Shown here: in pieces, positions 7,778 through 15,326 of the stretch
How positions within the stretch are numbered: the first letter of the stretch is position 1
Layout of the letters: each line of letters starts with the position of its first letter
Assembly (NCBI GenBank): GCA_963639765.1
Contig: CAVHXA010000028.1
Location: 1 to 20,842 of the forward strand
Length of the DNA stretch: 20,842 bases
From: CAVHXA01 sp963639765
Lineage (GTDB): Bacteria; Bacillota; Clostridia; Oscillospirales; Oscillospiraceae
Direction of reading: 5' to 3'
Program-made: the position numbers and the translations under genes
Notes under the pieces: model-generated
The model's input: only the letters and a program-made list of their open reading frames with translations
Told to the model about the DNA's origin: nothing
Database searches by the model: none

Positions 7778-10258
7778 TTATTCTTCCTCGTGCGGGAGGC
7801 TCTCGATTGCGGTCACATGCGCGGCCGTGCGCATCAGAATCACTCCCTGCACGGCACGGGAGGCGTATACGGGGATATCGGAGGCCCGCATGCGGATCAT
7901 GGTTCCGTCGTCGGAAATCAGCATGACATCGTCGGTTTCCTGCACAAGCCGCACCCCGGCAATCGGACCGGTTTTTTCTGTAATCTGGTAGTTTTTCAGA
8001 CCCTTTCCGCCGCGACTCTGCACGGATTGTCCCTCGCCGCGCAGATAGTCTTCTACTGCCGTTCTCTTGCCAAAGCCGTTTTGCGTGACCGTAAGCAGGC
8101 AGGTGCCCGGCTGGTACACGGCGGCCCCGACTACAAAATCGTCCGCTCCGAGACGGATGCCCTTTACGCCAACGGCGTTCCGGCCCATCACGCGCACGTC
8201 GGTTTCGGCAAAGCAGATGGCCATACCCTGCCGTGTCGCAAGGATGATGTTTTTCGTCCCGTCGGTTCTGGCCACACCGATCAGCTCGTCGCCCTCGTCG
8301 AGATTCAGGGCACGGATCCCGGCCCTGCGTGCGGTGTGGATTTCGCTCATGACGATTCTTTTTACGGTCCCGAATTTTGTGACCATGGTCAGGTATGCGT
8401 CCTGCGGAAAATCCCGCGTGTGCAGCAGCGCGGTTACCGTCTCTCCCGGTTCGAGCGGAGCCACATTGACAATTGCGGTGCCCTTTGCGGTCCTTCCCGC
8501 TTCGGGAACGGTATATCCCTTGATGCGGTGAACCTTGCCGAGGTTGGTAAACAGAAGAAGATAGTCGTGACTGCCGGCCACAAACAGCGTTTTTACAAAG
8601 TCCTCTTCCTTCAGGCTCTGCGCCGTCACACCCCGGCCGCCCCGGCCCTGCGTGCGGTAGGAATCGGCCGAAATGCGCTTGATGTAGCCGTTCTCGGAGA
8701 GGGTATAGCAGCACTCCTCCTCGGGGATCAGGTCCTCGATGTCGATTTCGTCTGCCACGTCCTGAATCTCCGTCTTGCGGTCATCTCCGTATTTTTCGGC
8801 AATGGCGGCAAGCTCCTGCTTGAGCAGGGCCTTTATTTTTTCGGGATCACCCAGAAGCTCGAGATACCAGCTGATTTTTTCCTCGAGCTGATCATACTCC
8901 GTCTGCAGCTTCTCCCGGTCCAGCCCCTGCAGGGCCTTCAGACGCATGTCCAGGATCGCCTGGGCCTGTGTTTCGTCGAGTGCAAAGCGCTGCATCAGAT
9001 TTTCGCGGGCGTTGTCATAGGAGCTTCGGATGATCCGGATGACCTCGTCGATGTTGTCCTGGGCAATCAGAAGACCCTCGAGCAGATGGGCACGTTCTCT
9101 GGCCTTTTTCAGGTCGTATTGTGTGCGCCGCGTCAGAACCTGCTCCTGAAAGGTCAGATACTCGTCCAGCGCGTGCCGCAGAGACAGAATCCTGGGCTGG
9201 GTCTGATTTTCAACCAGCGCCAGCAGAATGATGGAAAAGGTGGTCTGCAGCTGCGTCTGCATGAACAGCCTGTTCAAAACCACCTGCGCGTTTGCGTCGC
9301 GTTTGAGCTCGATGACGATGCGCATGCCGTTCCGGTCGGTTTCGTCGCGCAGATCCGAGATGCCGTCCAGTCGCTTTTCCTTTACCTGCTCGGCAATGGC
9401 GGCAATCAGCTGCCGCTTGTTTACCTGATACGGAAGCTCGGTCACGATGATTCTGGTCCGGTTGTCGCGGCCGTATTCCTCGAAGTGGGTCCGTGAACGG
9501 ATGGTAATCTTTCCGCGCCCCGTGGCATAGGCGGCACGTATCCCTGCCCGACCGAGGATGATTCCGCTTGTCGGAAAGTCCGGGCCCTTGATGTGCTGCA
9601 TCAGATCCTCGAGCGTTGCGTCGGGATTGTCCAGAATCTCAATGGCCGCGCCGATCACCTCGCGCAGATTGTGCGGAGGAATGTTTGTGGCCATGCCAAC
9701 GGCAATACCGGATGAGCCGTTTACCAGCAGATTCGGAAAGCGGCTGGGCAGGACCCGGGGCTCTTTGCGGGTCTCGTCAAAGTTCGGATCCCAGTCTACG
9801 GTATCCCTGTCGATATCCCGCAGCATCTCCTCGGCCATGCGGGCCATGCGGGCCTCGGTATAACGATAGGCTGCCGGCGGATCTCCGTCTACCGAGCCAA
9901 AGTTTCCGTGTCCGTCGATCAGCGGATAGCGCATGGAAAAATCCTGCGCCAGACGGACCAGCGCGTCGTATACGGAGGTGTCGCCGTGCGGATGATACCG
10001 GCCCAGCACGTCGCCTACCGCGGTGGCGCATTTGCGAAACGGCTTGTCTCTTGTCAGGCCGTCTTCATACATGGCGTATAGAATTCTTCTGTGAACCGGC
10101 TTCAGTCCGTCTCGCGCATCGGGCAGGGCCCGGCCCACGATTACGGACATTGCATAGTCGATATAGCTCGACTGCATTTCAGATACCAGATCGTTCTGTA
10201 CGATGATCTGCTGCGGAAAGGCAATATCCTCGGGCTTGTAGTCTCTGTTGTGTGCCAT
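7778..10258 (-). CDS. gyrA: DNA gyrase subunit A
   Basis: This 826-residue subunit breaks and rejoins DNA in the A2B2 gyrase that introduces negative supercoils. The catalytic tyrosine is Tyr133 in AYRYTEARM. The quinolone-determining segment reads HPHGDTSVYDAL (89-100). Thr94 sits at the E. coli Ser83 position and Asp98 at Asp87; Thr there is a natural variant in several wild-type species, so resistance cannot be claimed. The C-terminal beta-pinwheel has a GyrA-box QGRGGRG (537-543), with Gly instead of Arg at position 2. A second box-like QSRGGKG is at 747-753. The GyrA-box marks this as gyrase rather than ParC. The ATG is preceded by AGGTGG at about 11 nt. gyrB lies 84 nt upstream. Confidence 0.97.
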   Translation of the reverse strand: MAHNRDYKPEDIAFPQQIIVQNDLVSEMQSSYIDYAMSVIVGRALPDARDGLKPVHRRILYAMYEDGLTRDKPFRKCATAVGDVLGRYHPHGDTSVYDALVRLAQDFSMRYPLIDGHGNFGSVDGDPPAAYRYTEARMARMAEEMLRDIDRDTVDWDPNFDETRKEPRVLPSRFPNLLVNGSSGIAVGMATNIPPHNLREVIGAAIEILDNPDATLEDLMQHIKGPDFPTSGIILGRAGIRAAYATGRGKITIRSRTHFEEYGRDNRTRIIVTELPYQVNKRQLIAAIAEQVKEKRLDGISDLRDETDRNGMRIVIELKRDANAQVVLNRLFMQTQLQTTFSIILLALVENQTQPRILSLRHALDEYLTFQEQVLTRRTQYDLKKARERAHLLEGLLIAQDNIDEVIRIIRSSYDNARENLMQRFALDETQAQAILDMRLKALQGLDREKLQTEYDQLEEKISWYLELLGDPEKIKALLKQELAAIAEKYGDDRKTEIQDVADEIDIEDLIPEEECCYTLSENGYIKRISADSYRTQGRGGRGVTAQSLKEEDFVKTLFVAGSHDYLLLFTNLGKVHRIKGYTVPEAGRTAKGTAIVNVAPLEPGETVTALLHTRDFPQDAYLTMVTKFGTVKRIVMSEIHTARRAGIRALNLDEGDELIGVARTDGTKNIILATRQGMAICFAETDVRVMGRNAVGVKGIRLGADDFVVGAAVYQPGTCLLTVTQNGFGKRTAVEDYLRGEGQSVQSRGGKGLKNYQITEKTGPIAGVRLVQETDDVMLISDDGTMIRMRASDIPVYASRAVQGVILMRTAAHVTAIESLPHEEE

Positions 10259-10297
10259 TCTTTATATCCCACCTAATAAGCTCTTTTTCCTGCCGCC

Positions 10298-10315
10298 GAC
10301 GGGTGCGGACCCGTC
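10298..10315 (-). other. Hairpin in the gyrB-gyrA spacer
   Basis: GACGGGT (10298-10304) and ACCCGTC (10309-10315) make a perfect 7-bp stem with a 4-nt loop in the 84-nt spacer between gyrB and gyrA. No T-tract follows on either strand, so it is not an intrinsic terminator. It could be a processing or mRNA-stability element. Confidence 0.5.
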
Positions 10316-10342
10316 TTCTCGGCGTGCCTGACGGTTCTGCAG

Positions 10343-12274
10343 CTAAATGTCCAGGTTTACCACGTATTTTGCGTTTCTTTCGATCCATTCCTTTCGCGGC
10401 TCAACCTGTTCTCCCATCAGGATTGTAAAAACCTCGTCGGCCCGAACGGCATCCTCGAGGGTGATGCGCCGCAGCGTCCGTGTTTCCGGGTTCATGGTGG
10501 TTTCCCACAGCTCCTCCTTGTTCATCTCGCCCAGACCCTTGAAGCGGCTGATATCCACCTTTGCGTCCGGATTGTCTCCGCGCAGCTCGGCGGAAATTCT
10601 GTCGCGCTCTTCGTCGGAATACGCAACCCGCTGCTGCTTTCCGCGGCTGAGCTTATACAGCGGCGGCACCGCGGAATAGACATAGCCGTTTTCGATCAGA
10701 GGACGCATGAACCGGAAAAAGAAGGTCAGAAGAAGGGTTCGGATATGGCTTCCGTCCACATCCGCATCGGCCATGATGATGATTTTGTGGTAGCGCAGCC
10801 GGCTGATGTCGAATTCGTCGCCGATTCCGGCACCGAGCGCCACAATCATCGGATAGAGCTTGTCGTTTCCATAGATCCGGTCCGCTCTGGCCTTTTCGAC
10901 GTTCAGCATCTTTCCCCACATGGACAGAACCGCCTGAAAACGGCTGTCACGGCCCTGGTTGGCCGAGCCCGCGGCGGAGTCGCCCTCGACGATATAGATT
11001 TCGCAGAGCGCGGGGTCGCGTTCGTTGCAGTCCTTGAGCTTGTCCGGCATCTGCCCGGATTCCAGCCCGGTTTTCCTGCGTACGGATTCTCTGGCCTTTC
11101 TTGCAGCCTCTCGCGCATGGCTGGCAAGCAGTGCCTTTTCGAGGATGATTTTTGCCGTGGCCGGATTTTCTTCGAGGAAGACGGTCAGTGCGGAGTTGAG
11201 GAGATTGTCTACCATGGAGCGCATGCTGGAATTTCCCAGCTTGGCCTTGGTCTGCCCCTCAAACTGCGGGTCGGTCAGCTTTACGGATACCACGGCCGTC
11301 AGCCCCTCGCGGCAGTCGTCCCCGGAAACGCGCTCATCGGACTTTAAAAGTCCCTTGGAAACACCATAGGCATTGAGCACTCTTGTCAGTGCGGTCTTAA
11401 AGCCGGTTTCGTGCATGCCGCCCTCGGGAGTGTGGATGTTGTTGGCAAAGGAAACAATCAGCTCGTTGTAGCCGTCGTTATACTGCAGGGCCACCTCGGC
11501 CGTGTCGTCGTCACGCTTGCCGGTCATATAGATCACGTCGCTGTGGATCGGGGTTTTGTTGCGGTTTAAAAAGCGGACAAACTCGCGAATGCCGCCGTCG
11601 TAGCGCATTTCGTCTTCCTGCGTCTCTTCCCCGCGCAGATCCTTTGTTACGATGGTGAGCCCCGCGTTCAGAAAGGCCTGCTCGCGCATGCGGGTGTGCA
11701 GCGTGTCGTAGCTGTATACGGTGTCGTCGAATATCTGCGGATCCGGCTTGAAGGTGACAACCGTTCCCGTGTGGTCGGTCGTTCCGACGATTTTCATCGA
11801 CTCGGTGATTTCACCCCGCGAAAAGGCCATTTCGTAGATGCTGCCGTTTTTGTGTACCTGAACCCGCAGCCATTCGGACAGGGCGTTGACTACCGAGGCG
11901 CCCACTCCGTGCAGACCGCCCGAAACCTTGTAGCCTCCGCCGCCGAACTTTCCGCCGGCGTGCAGCACGGTATAGACCACCTCCAGCGCGGGCTTTCCGG
12001 TCTGCTCCTGGATGTCCACGGGGATGCCGCGCCCGTTGTCTTCTACGGTGATGATGTCTCCGGGCTGAATGGTCACCGCAATATGTGTGCAATAACCGGC
12101 CAGGGCCTCGTCGATGGCGTTGTCCACGATTTCATACACAAGATGATGCAGGCCCGAGGCTGATGTGGAACCAATATACATACCCGGTCTTTTTCTGACA
12201 GCCTCCAGACCCTCAAGGACCTGAATCTGTGAAGCATCATACGCATGCTGGGGCCGATTTTCCAATTCCGCCAT
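10343..12274 (-). CDS. gyrB: DNA gyrase subunit B
   Basis: This 643-residue ATPase subunit of gyrase has the compact Gram-positive length, without the E. coli insertion. The GHKL ATPase domain shows Glu48 (EIVDNAIDEA), EDNGRGIPVD (78-87) and GGKFGGGGYKVSGGLHGVG (107-125). The TOPRIM domain has EGDSAAGSANQGR (430-442) and the metal-binding DADVDG (503-508). ISRFKGLGEMN (575-585) and the C-terminal NLDI are typical GyrB. The segment after the EGDS motif reads VLSMWGKMLN, where most bacteria have ILPLRGKILN or ILPLKGKILN. AAAGGAG lies 7 nt before the ATG. It sits 26 nt downstream of remB, in line with recF-remB-gyrB-gyrA. Confidence 0.97.
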   Translation of the reverse strand: MAELENRPQHAYDASQIQVLEGLEAVRKRPGMYIGSTSASGLHHLVYEIVDNAIDEALAGYCTHIAVTIQPGDIITVEDNGRGIPVDIQEQTGKPALEVVYTVLHAGGKFGGGGYKVSGGLHGVGASVVNALSEWLRVQVHKNGSIYEMAFSRGEITESMKIVGTTDHTGTVVTFKPDPQIFDDTVYSYDTLHTRMREQAFLNAGLTIVTKDLRGEETQEDEMRYDGGIREFVRFLNRNKTPIHSDVIYMTGKRDDDTAEVALQYNDGYNELIVSFANNIHTPEGGMHETGFKTALTRVLNAYGVSKGLLKSDERVSGDDCREGLTAVVSVKLTDPQFEGQTKAKLGNSSMRSMVDNLLNSALTVFLEENPATAKIILEKALLASHAREAARKARESVRRKTGLESGQMPDKLKDCNERDPALCEIYIVEGDSAAGSANQGRDSRFQAVLSMWGKMLNVEKARADRIYGNDKLYPMIVALGAGIGDEFDISRLRYHKIIIMADADVDGSHIRTLLLTFFFRFMRPLIENGYVYSAVPPLYKLSRGKQQRVAYSDEERDRISAELRGDNPDAKVDISRFKGLGEMNKEELWETTMNPETRTLRRITLEDAVRADEVFTILMGEQVEPRKEWIERNAKYVVNLDI

Positions 12275-12300
12275 GATATTACTCCTTTGCTGTGGGTGAT

Positions 12301-12546
12301 TTATCGTCTGGATCTGCGCTCGATTGTTGCCGCGCTGAGCTGTGTCAGGTAGATACGCTCCATGCCGTATTCCTCGGTGATCACAAAGGCCTTTGGCTCC
12401 ATGCCGACCTCGAATGTGATTTCCTCGTCCTGAACCCGCTTTAAAAATTCTCTGCCGCGTTTGGACTGTCCGGCCTTTTCGAGATCGAATACACCGACAA
12501 TGCTGCTGTCACGCAGACTGAGGTCTTCTCCGATATTTATATACAT
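12301..12546 (-). CDS. remB: RemB/YaaB-type regulatory protein (DUF370)
   Basis: This small protein of 81 residues, the same length as Bacillus subtilis RemB (YaaB), occupies the same place between recF and gyrB. The start MYINIGEDLSLRDSSIVGVFDLEKA and the end PKAFVITEEYGMERIYLTQLSAATIERR match the family (MYIHLGDD and PKSIVVT..IYYSPLSSSTLKKR in B. subtilis). In B. subtilis RemB acts with the related DNA-binding protein RemA in matrix gene control; the biochemical role of RemB is poorly defined. The ATG lies inside the end of recF (10-nt overlap), so translation is probably coupled. Confidence 0.85.
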   Translation of the reverse strand: MYINIGEDLSLRDSSIVGVFDLEKAGQSKRGREFLKRVQDEEITFEVGMEPKAFVITEEYGMERIYLTQLSAATIERRSRR

Positions 12547-13643
12547 GTGATGCTTCCTCCGCGAACAAGAAACCGCCGGCCGATTCCGGTCAGTTTTTTT
12601 TCCTCACAGCAGGTAATGAAAACCTGCCCGTTTCCAAGCCGATTTAATACATAGTCCTGTCTTGCCGCATCGAGCTCGCTGAGAACATCATCCAGCAGCA
12701 GGACCGGGTCCTGCCCAAAGGCTCTTCCGAGAATTTCGCGCTCGGCCAGCTTGATTGCAATGGCAGCCGTGCGGGTCTGTCCCTGGGAGGCATAGGTCTT
12801 TATGGGAAGCTCTCCGAGAGAGGCCGTAAAATCGTCGCGATGCGGCCCGGTCAGGCAGCTGCCCGCGTCCAGCTCTGCCGCCTGTCTTTCCCCGATGTGC
12901 CGGAGAAACTGCTGCGCCAGCTCCTGCCTTGGTGCAAGGGGATCGCCGATGCCGGATACGGTCCGGTATTGCAGCTGCAGCTCCTCGCGCCCGCCCGAAA
13001 GCTCGCTGTGATAGACACGCGCTGCCCGGTCCAGTGCCTGCAGATAGCGGGCCCGCAGAAAAATCAGGCCTGCCCCCGTCTGTGCCATCCGCTCGTTGTA
13101 GTCCGGAAGGCTCCGCAGCAGGTCCGGCTTTTCGTATCGGTCTTTCAGAATGCGGGATTTCTGTTCCTCGAGGCGCTGGTATTCGGATAAAAGCTGCGCA
13201 TACGCGGGCCGAAGCTGACACAGCGCGTCGTCGATCAATCTCCGTCTTCCGGCAGAGCCGGCCCGCAGCAGCTGCAGATCCTCCGGACAGAACAGAACCG
13301 TGTGGAGTATGCCGGCCATCCCCGAAAAGGTTTTCTGTTTGATTCCGTTTCGCTGCAGAATTCGCCTCCGGCGATCCGAAAAAAGAACCATTCTCAGCTG
13401 CTGCCTGCGCTGCTCGCTCAAAACATCGGCCTGTATCTCCGCATAGTCTGCGCCCATACGGATCAGCTCTCCCGCCGTGCGGGTTCGAAACGATCTGCCG
13501 AGCGAAAGCATGCAGACGGCCTCAAGCAGATTGGTTTTTCCCTGGGCGTTTTCTCCCAGAATCAGGTTGATTCCCGGGTCGAATTCGACCCGGGCCCCGG
13601 TGTAGCTGCGCCAGTTGACCAGCTCTATTTCCAGCAGACTCAT
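12537..13643 (-). CDS. recF: DNA repair and recombination protein RecF
   Basis: This 368-residue SMC-like ATPase loads RecA at single-strand gaps with RecO and RecR and helps restart stalled forks. Walker A is GENAQGKT (30-37). RecF landmarks are TGPHRDDF (265-272), the ABC-signature segment YASQGQTRT (284-292) and Walker B with the D-loop PVLLLDDVLSELDAARQ (313-329). The N-terminus MSLLEIELVNWRSY is standard. ATG 13643 overlaps the yaaA stop as ATGA, and the 3' end overlaps remB by 10 nt. This places recF in a tightly coupled yaaA-recF-remB group. Confidence 0.97.
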   Translation of the reverse strand: MSLLEIELVNWRSYTGARVEFDPGINLILGENAQGKTNLLEAVCMLSLGRSFRTRTAGELIRMGADYAEIQADVLSEQRRQQLRMVLFSDRRRRILQRNGIKQKTFSGMAGILHTVLFCPEDLQLLRAGSAGRRRLIDDALCQLRPAYAQLLSEYQRLEEQKSRILKDRYEKPDLLRSLPDYNERMAQTGAGLIFLRARYLQALDRAARVYHSELSGGREELQLQYRTVSGIGDPLAPRQELAQQFLRHIGERQAAELDAGSCLTGPHRDDFTASLGELPIKTYASQGQTRTAAIAIKLAEREILGRAFGQDPVLLLDDVLSELDAARQDYVLNRLGNGQVFITCCEEKKLTGIGRRFLVRGGSITCI

Positions 13644-13906
13644 AAACCCGACTGCTCCGGATCGTGCACGACCTGCCAGCTCTGGCCGCAGAAGGTTACC
13701 ATATCGCCCGGACGCAGCTTTCTTCCTCTCTGCGTACAGATCAGGCCCTGAACACGGACCTGCCCGTCCTGAATTGCCGCCTTTGCCATTCCGCCTGTCT
13801 CAACGGCATTGCAGAGCTTTAAGAAGCTTTCGAGCTTGATATATTCCGTGGTGATGGAGATTTCTTCGATGGGTGTGTGAAAAACGGGCTTTGGCTTTAC
13901 CTTCAT
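13640..13906 (-). CDS. yaaA: S4-domain RNA-binding protein YaaA
   Basis: This 88-residue protein carries one S4 RNA-binding domain: ITTEYIKLESFLKLCNAVETGGMAKAAIQDGQVRVQG followed by RRGRKL-type residues (about 18-66). It matches Bacillus YaaA, encoded between dnaN and recF, which has been linked to the ribosome large subunit; the exact role is unclear. An N-terminal extension of about 15 residues (KVKPKPVFHTPIEE) precedes the domain compared with B. subtilis. AAGGAG lies 8 nt before the ATG, and the stop overlaps the recF start. Confidence 0.9.
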   Translation of the reverse strand: MKVKPKPVFHTPIEEISITTEYIKLESFLKLCNAVETGGMAKAAIQDGQVRVQGLICTQRGRKLRPGDMVTFCGQSWQVVHDPEQSGL

Positions 13907-13944
13907 TGGTGCTTCTCCTTATAGAACAGACGTGCGTGCAAACG

Positions 13945-13982
13945 GCACAGACGGCCCTGCGGGGCTGTGCGTTTTTGTTTGT
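13945..13982 (+). terminator. Antisense-oriented intrinsic terminator in the dnaN-yaaA gap
   Basis: GCACAG (13945-13950) and CTGTGC (13965-13970) form a stem with further CCC/GGG pairing inside. GTTTTTGTTTGTT follows on the + strand (13971-13983). Both flanking genes are on the - strand, so as a terminator it would stop antisense RNA just before it crosses dnaN. In the sense direction the hairpin has no T-tract and would be only a stem-loop. Confidence 0.55.
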
Positions 13983-15095
13983 TCAGGCGCTGAGCCGTAC
14001 GGGCAGAACCAGATACAGGAACTTGTCACAGCCTGCCTCGGCCGGACTGATAATCATGGGCGAAAGATTGTTCTGCAGCTCGATCATGGTTTCGGTGTCT
14101 TCCACAGCCTTCAGCGCCTCGAGCAGATACCGGCCGTTGAAGCCGATCAGAAGATCCTTTCCGTCTCCGGCATAGGAGCAGATGTCCTTTGCGCTGCCTA
14201 CCGCGGTTGTCATGCAGAGCGCAACCTCTCCGTTTCCAAAGGTGCAGCGAATGGGGTTTTTGATTGTATCGGTCGTCATCAGACGCATGCGCTCCACGGA
14301 ATTTTCGAAGGCTCTGGTATTGACGCACAGCCGGATTTCGTCGCTGCGGCGGATGGATTTTTTGTAGTCGATGAAGTTTCCGGAAAGAAGCCTGCAGATC
14401 AGAACGGCGTCGCCGATATGGAAAACGATGCGCTTGTCGTCAAACTGAAAGGCTACCTCGGTGTCGGAGTCCTTCAGCAGCTTGCTTACCTCACGCAGAC
14501 CGCCTCCGGAGACAACAAAGCGGCGGCCTTCAGAAACCGGAGTCTGCAGCCTTTCGCGGCGAACGGCAATGCGAAACCCGTCCAGCGCGACAACGCTGAG
14601 CGTGTCTTCTTCGAATTCGAACAGACAGCCGGTATAGACCGGTCTGGTGCTGTCGTCGCTTGTGCAGAACAGAGTACCGTCGATCAGACGGCGAAGCTGG
14701 TTCATGGTGACAACGGCCGTTCCGTTTTCGTTGATCTGCGGAAGCTCGGGAAAATCGATGGCATCGGCCGCCATAATCTGAAAGCGGACAATCCCGGAGC
14801 TGATGGTGACCTTGAGGTCATCGTCCATCTGGATGGTTACATCCTCGCCGACAGGCATTTTGCGGATGATTTCGCCGAAAAGAGGACAGGGCATGATGCA
14901 GCGGCCAAAGTCGGTGATGCTGCCGGGCAGCTCCATTGTAATGCCTGTTTCCATGTTGTATCCGGAAAGCTGCAGCGACAGACCAGCGTGGACCAGAATC
15001 CCCTCAAGAGCGGGGTTGGCATGCCGGGAAGGAACAACCCGGCTGACCGCGGAGATCGCGGCACTGAGATCTTCTCGTGAACAGGTAAAGCGCAT
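13983..15095 (-). CDS. dnaN: DNA polymerase III sliding clamp (beta subunit)
   Basis: This 370-residue beta clamp forms a dimeric ring that tethers DNA polymerase III and other partners to DNA. The N-terminus MRFTCSREDLSAAISAVSRVVPSRHANPALEGILVHAG and the C-terminus FLYLVLPVRLSA are typical. The length fits three clamp domains of about 120 residues. AAAGGAAG lies 7 nt before the ATG. It follows dnaA after 231 nt, the conserved order, but that spacer is long and carries repeats, an inverted repeat and a pyrimidine-rich transcript, so dnaN expression may be separable from dnaA. Confidence 0.97.
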   Translation of the reverse strand: MRFTCSREDLSAAISAVSRVVPSRHANPALEGILVHAGLSLQLSGYNMETGITMELPGSITDFGRCIMPCPLFGEIIRKMPVGEDVTIQMDDDLKVTISSGIVRFQIMAADAIDFPELPQINENGTAVVTMNQLRRLIDGTLFCTSDDSTRPVYTGCLFEFEEDTLSVVALDGFRIAVRRERLQTPVSEGRRFVVSGGGLREVSKLLKDSDTEVAFQFDDKRIVFHIGDAVLICRLLSGNFIDYKKSIRRSDEIRLCVNTRAFENSVERMRLMTTDTIKNPIRCTFGNGEVALCMTTAVGSAKDICSYAGDGKDLLIGFNGRYLLEALKAVEDTETMIELQNNLSPMIISPAEAGCDKFLYLVLPVRLSA

Positions 15096-15117
15096 GGTGA
15101 TCTTCCTTTCGCTGATT

Positions 15118-15136
15118 CTTTCTGCATAGCAGAAAG
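15118..15136. repeat. Perfect inverted repeat upstream of dnaN
   Basis: CTTTCTGC (15118-15125) and GCAGAAAG (15129-15136) are perfect inverted copies separated by ATA. The element lies about 12 nt upstream of the dnaN ribosome site. It could be a dimeric-protein operator or an RNA hairpin affecting dnaN translation. There is no T-tract. Confidence 0.65.
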
Positions 15137-15182
15137 GAGTAAGGTAGGTTTTTGAAGAAGTCGACGCAGGAGAGGAAAAAGC

Positions 15183-15323
15183 TGTGCAAAACCGGGAAAA
15201 ACGGGACGGTGCAGCGAAGGAGGTTTGAACAGGGGATGCACAGAGGCCTGGGTTTTGAACAGGAAGGGAAAAGGGAAAAAAGAGGAAAAACGGTTTTGAC
15301 AGGTTTTTGCTGTGGAATGAACA
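15183..15323. repeat. Repeated DnaA-box-like words in the dnaA-dnaN spacer
   Basis: The spacer holds a family of related words: TGTGCAAAA (15183-15191), GTTTGAACA (15223-15231), TTTTGAACA (15253-15261), TTTTGACA (15294-15301) and GAATGAACA (15315-15323). Three of them extend to GAACAGG. The canonical box TTATCCACA is absent. TGTGCAAAA is the complement of TTTTGCACA, which matches 7 of 9 positions. I propose these as candidate lineage-specific DnaA sites or an oriC component; binding is not shown. Confidence 0.4.
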
Positions 15324-15326
15324 GGG

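Noticed and set aside
7229..9496. A 755-codon open frame on the + strand opposite gyrA and rnhA
   Set aside because: It lies antisense to clearly conserved gyrA and rnhA. Long antisense frames are expected in GC-rich genes, and its translation shows no recognisable domain.
9960..10000. GyrA Thr at the Ser83 position as a quinolone-resistance mutation
   Set aside because: Thr occurs naturally here in wild-type bacteria, and Asp at the Asp87 position is kept.
13481..13490. GGGTTCGAAA, which resembles a tRNA T-loop
   Set aside because: It lies within recF, and no acceptor, D or anticodon stems can be built around it.
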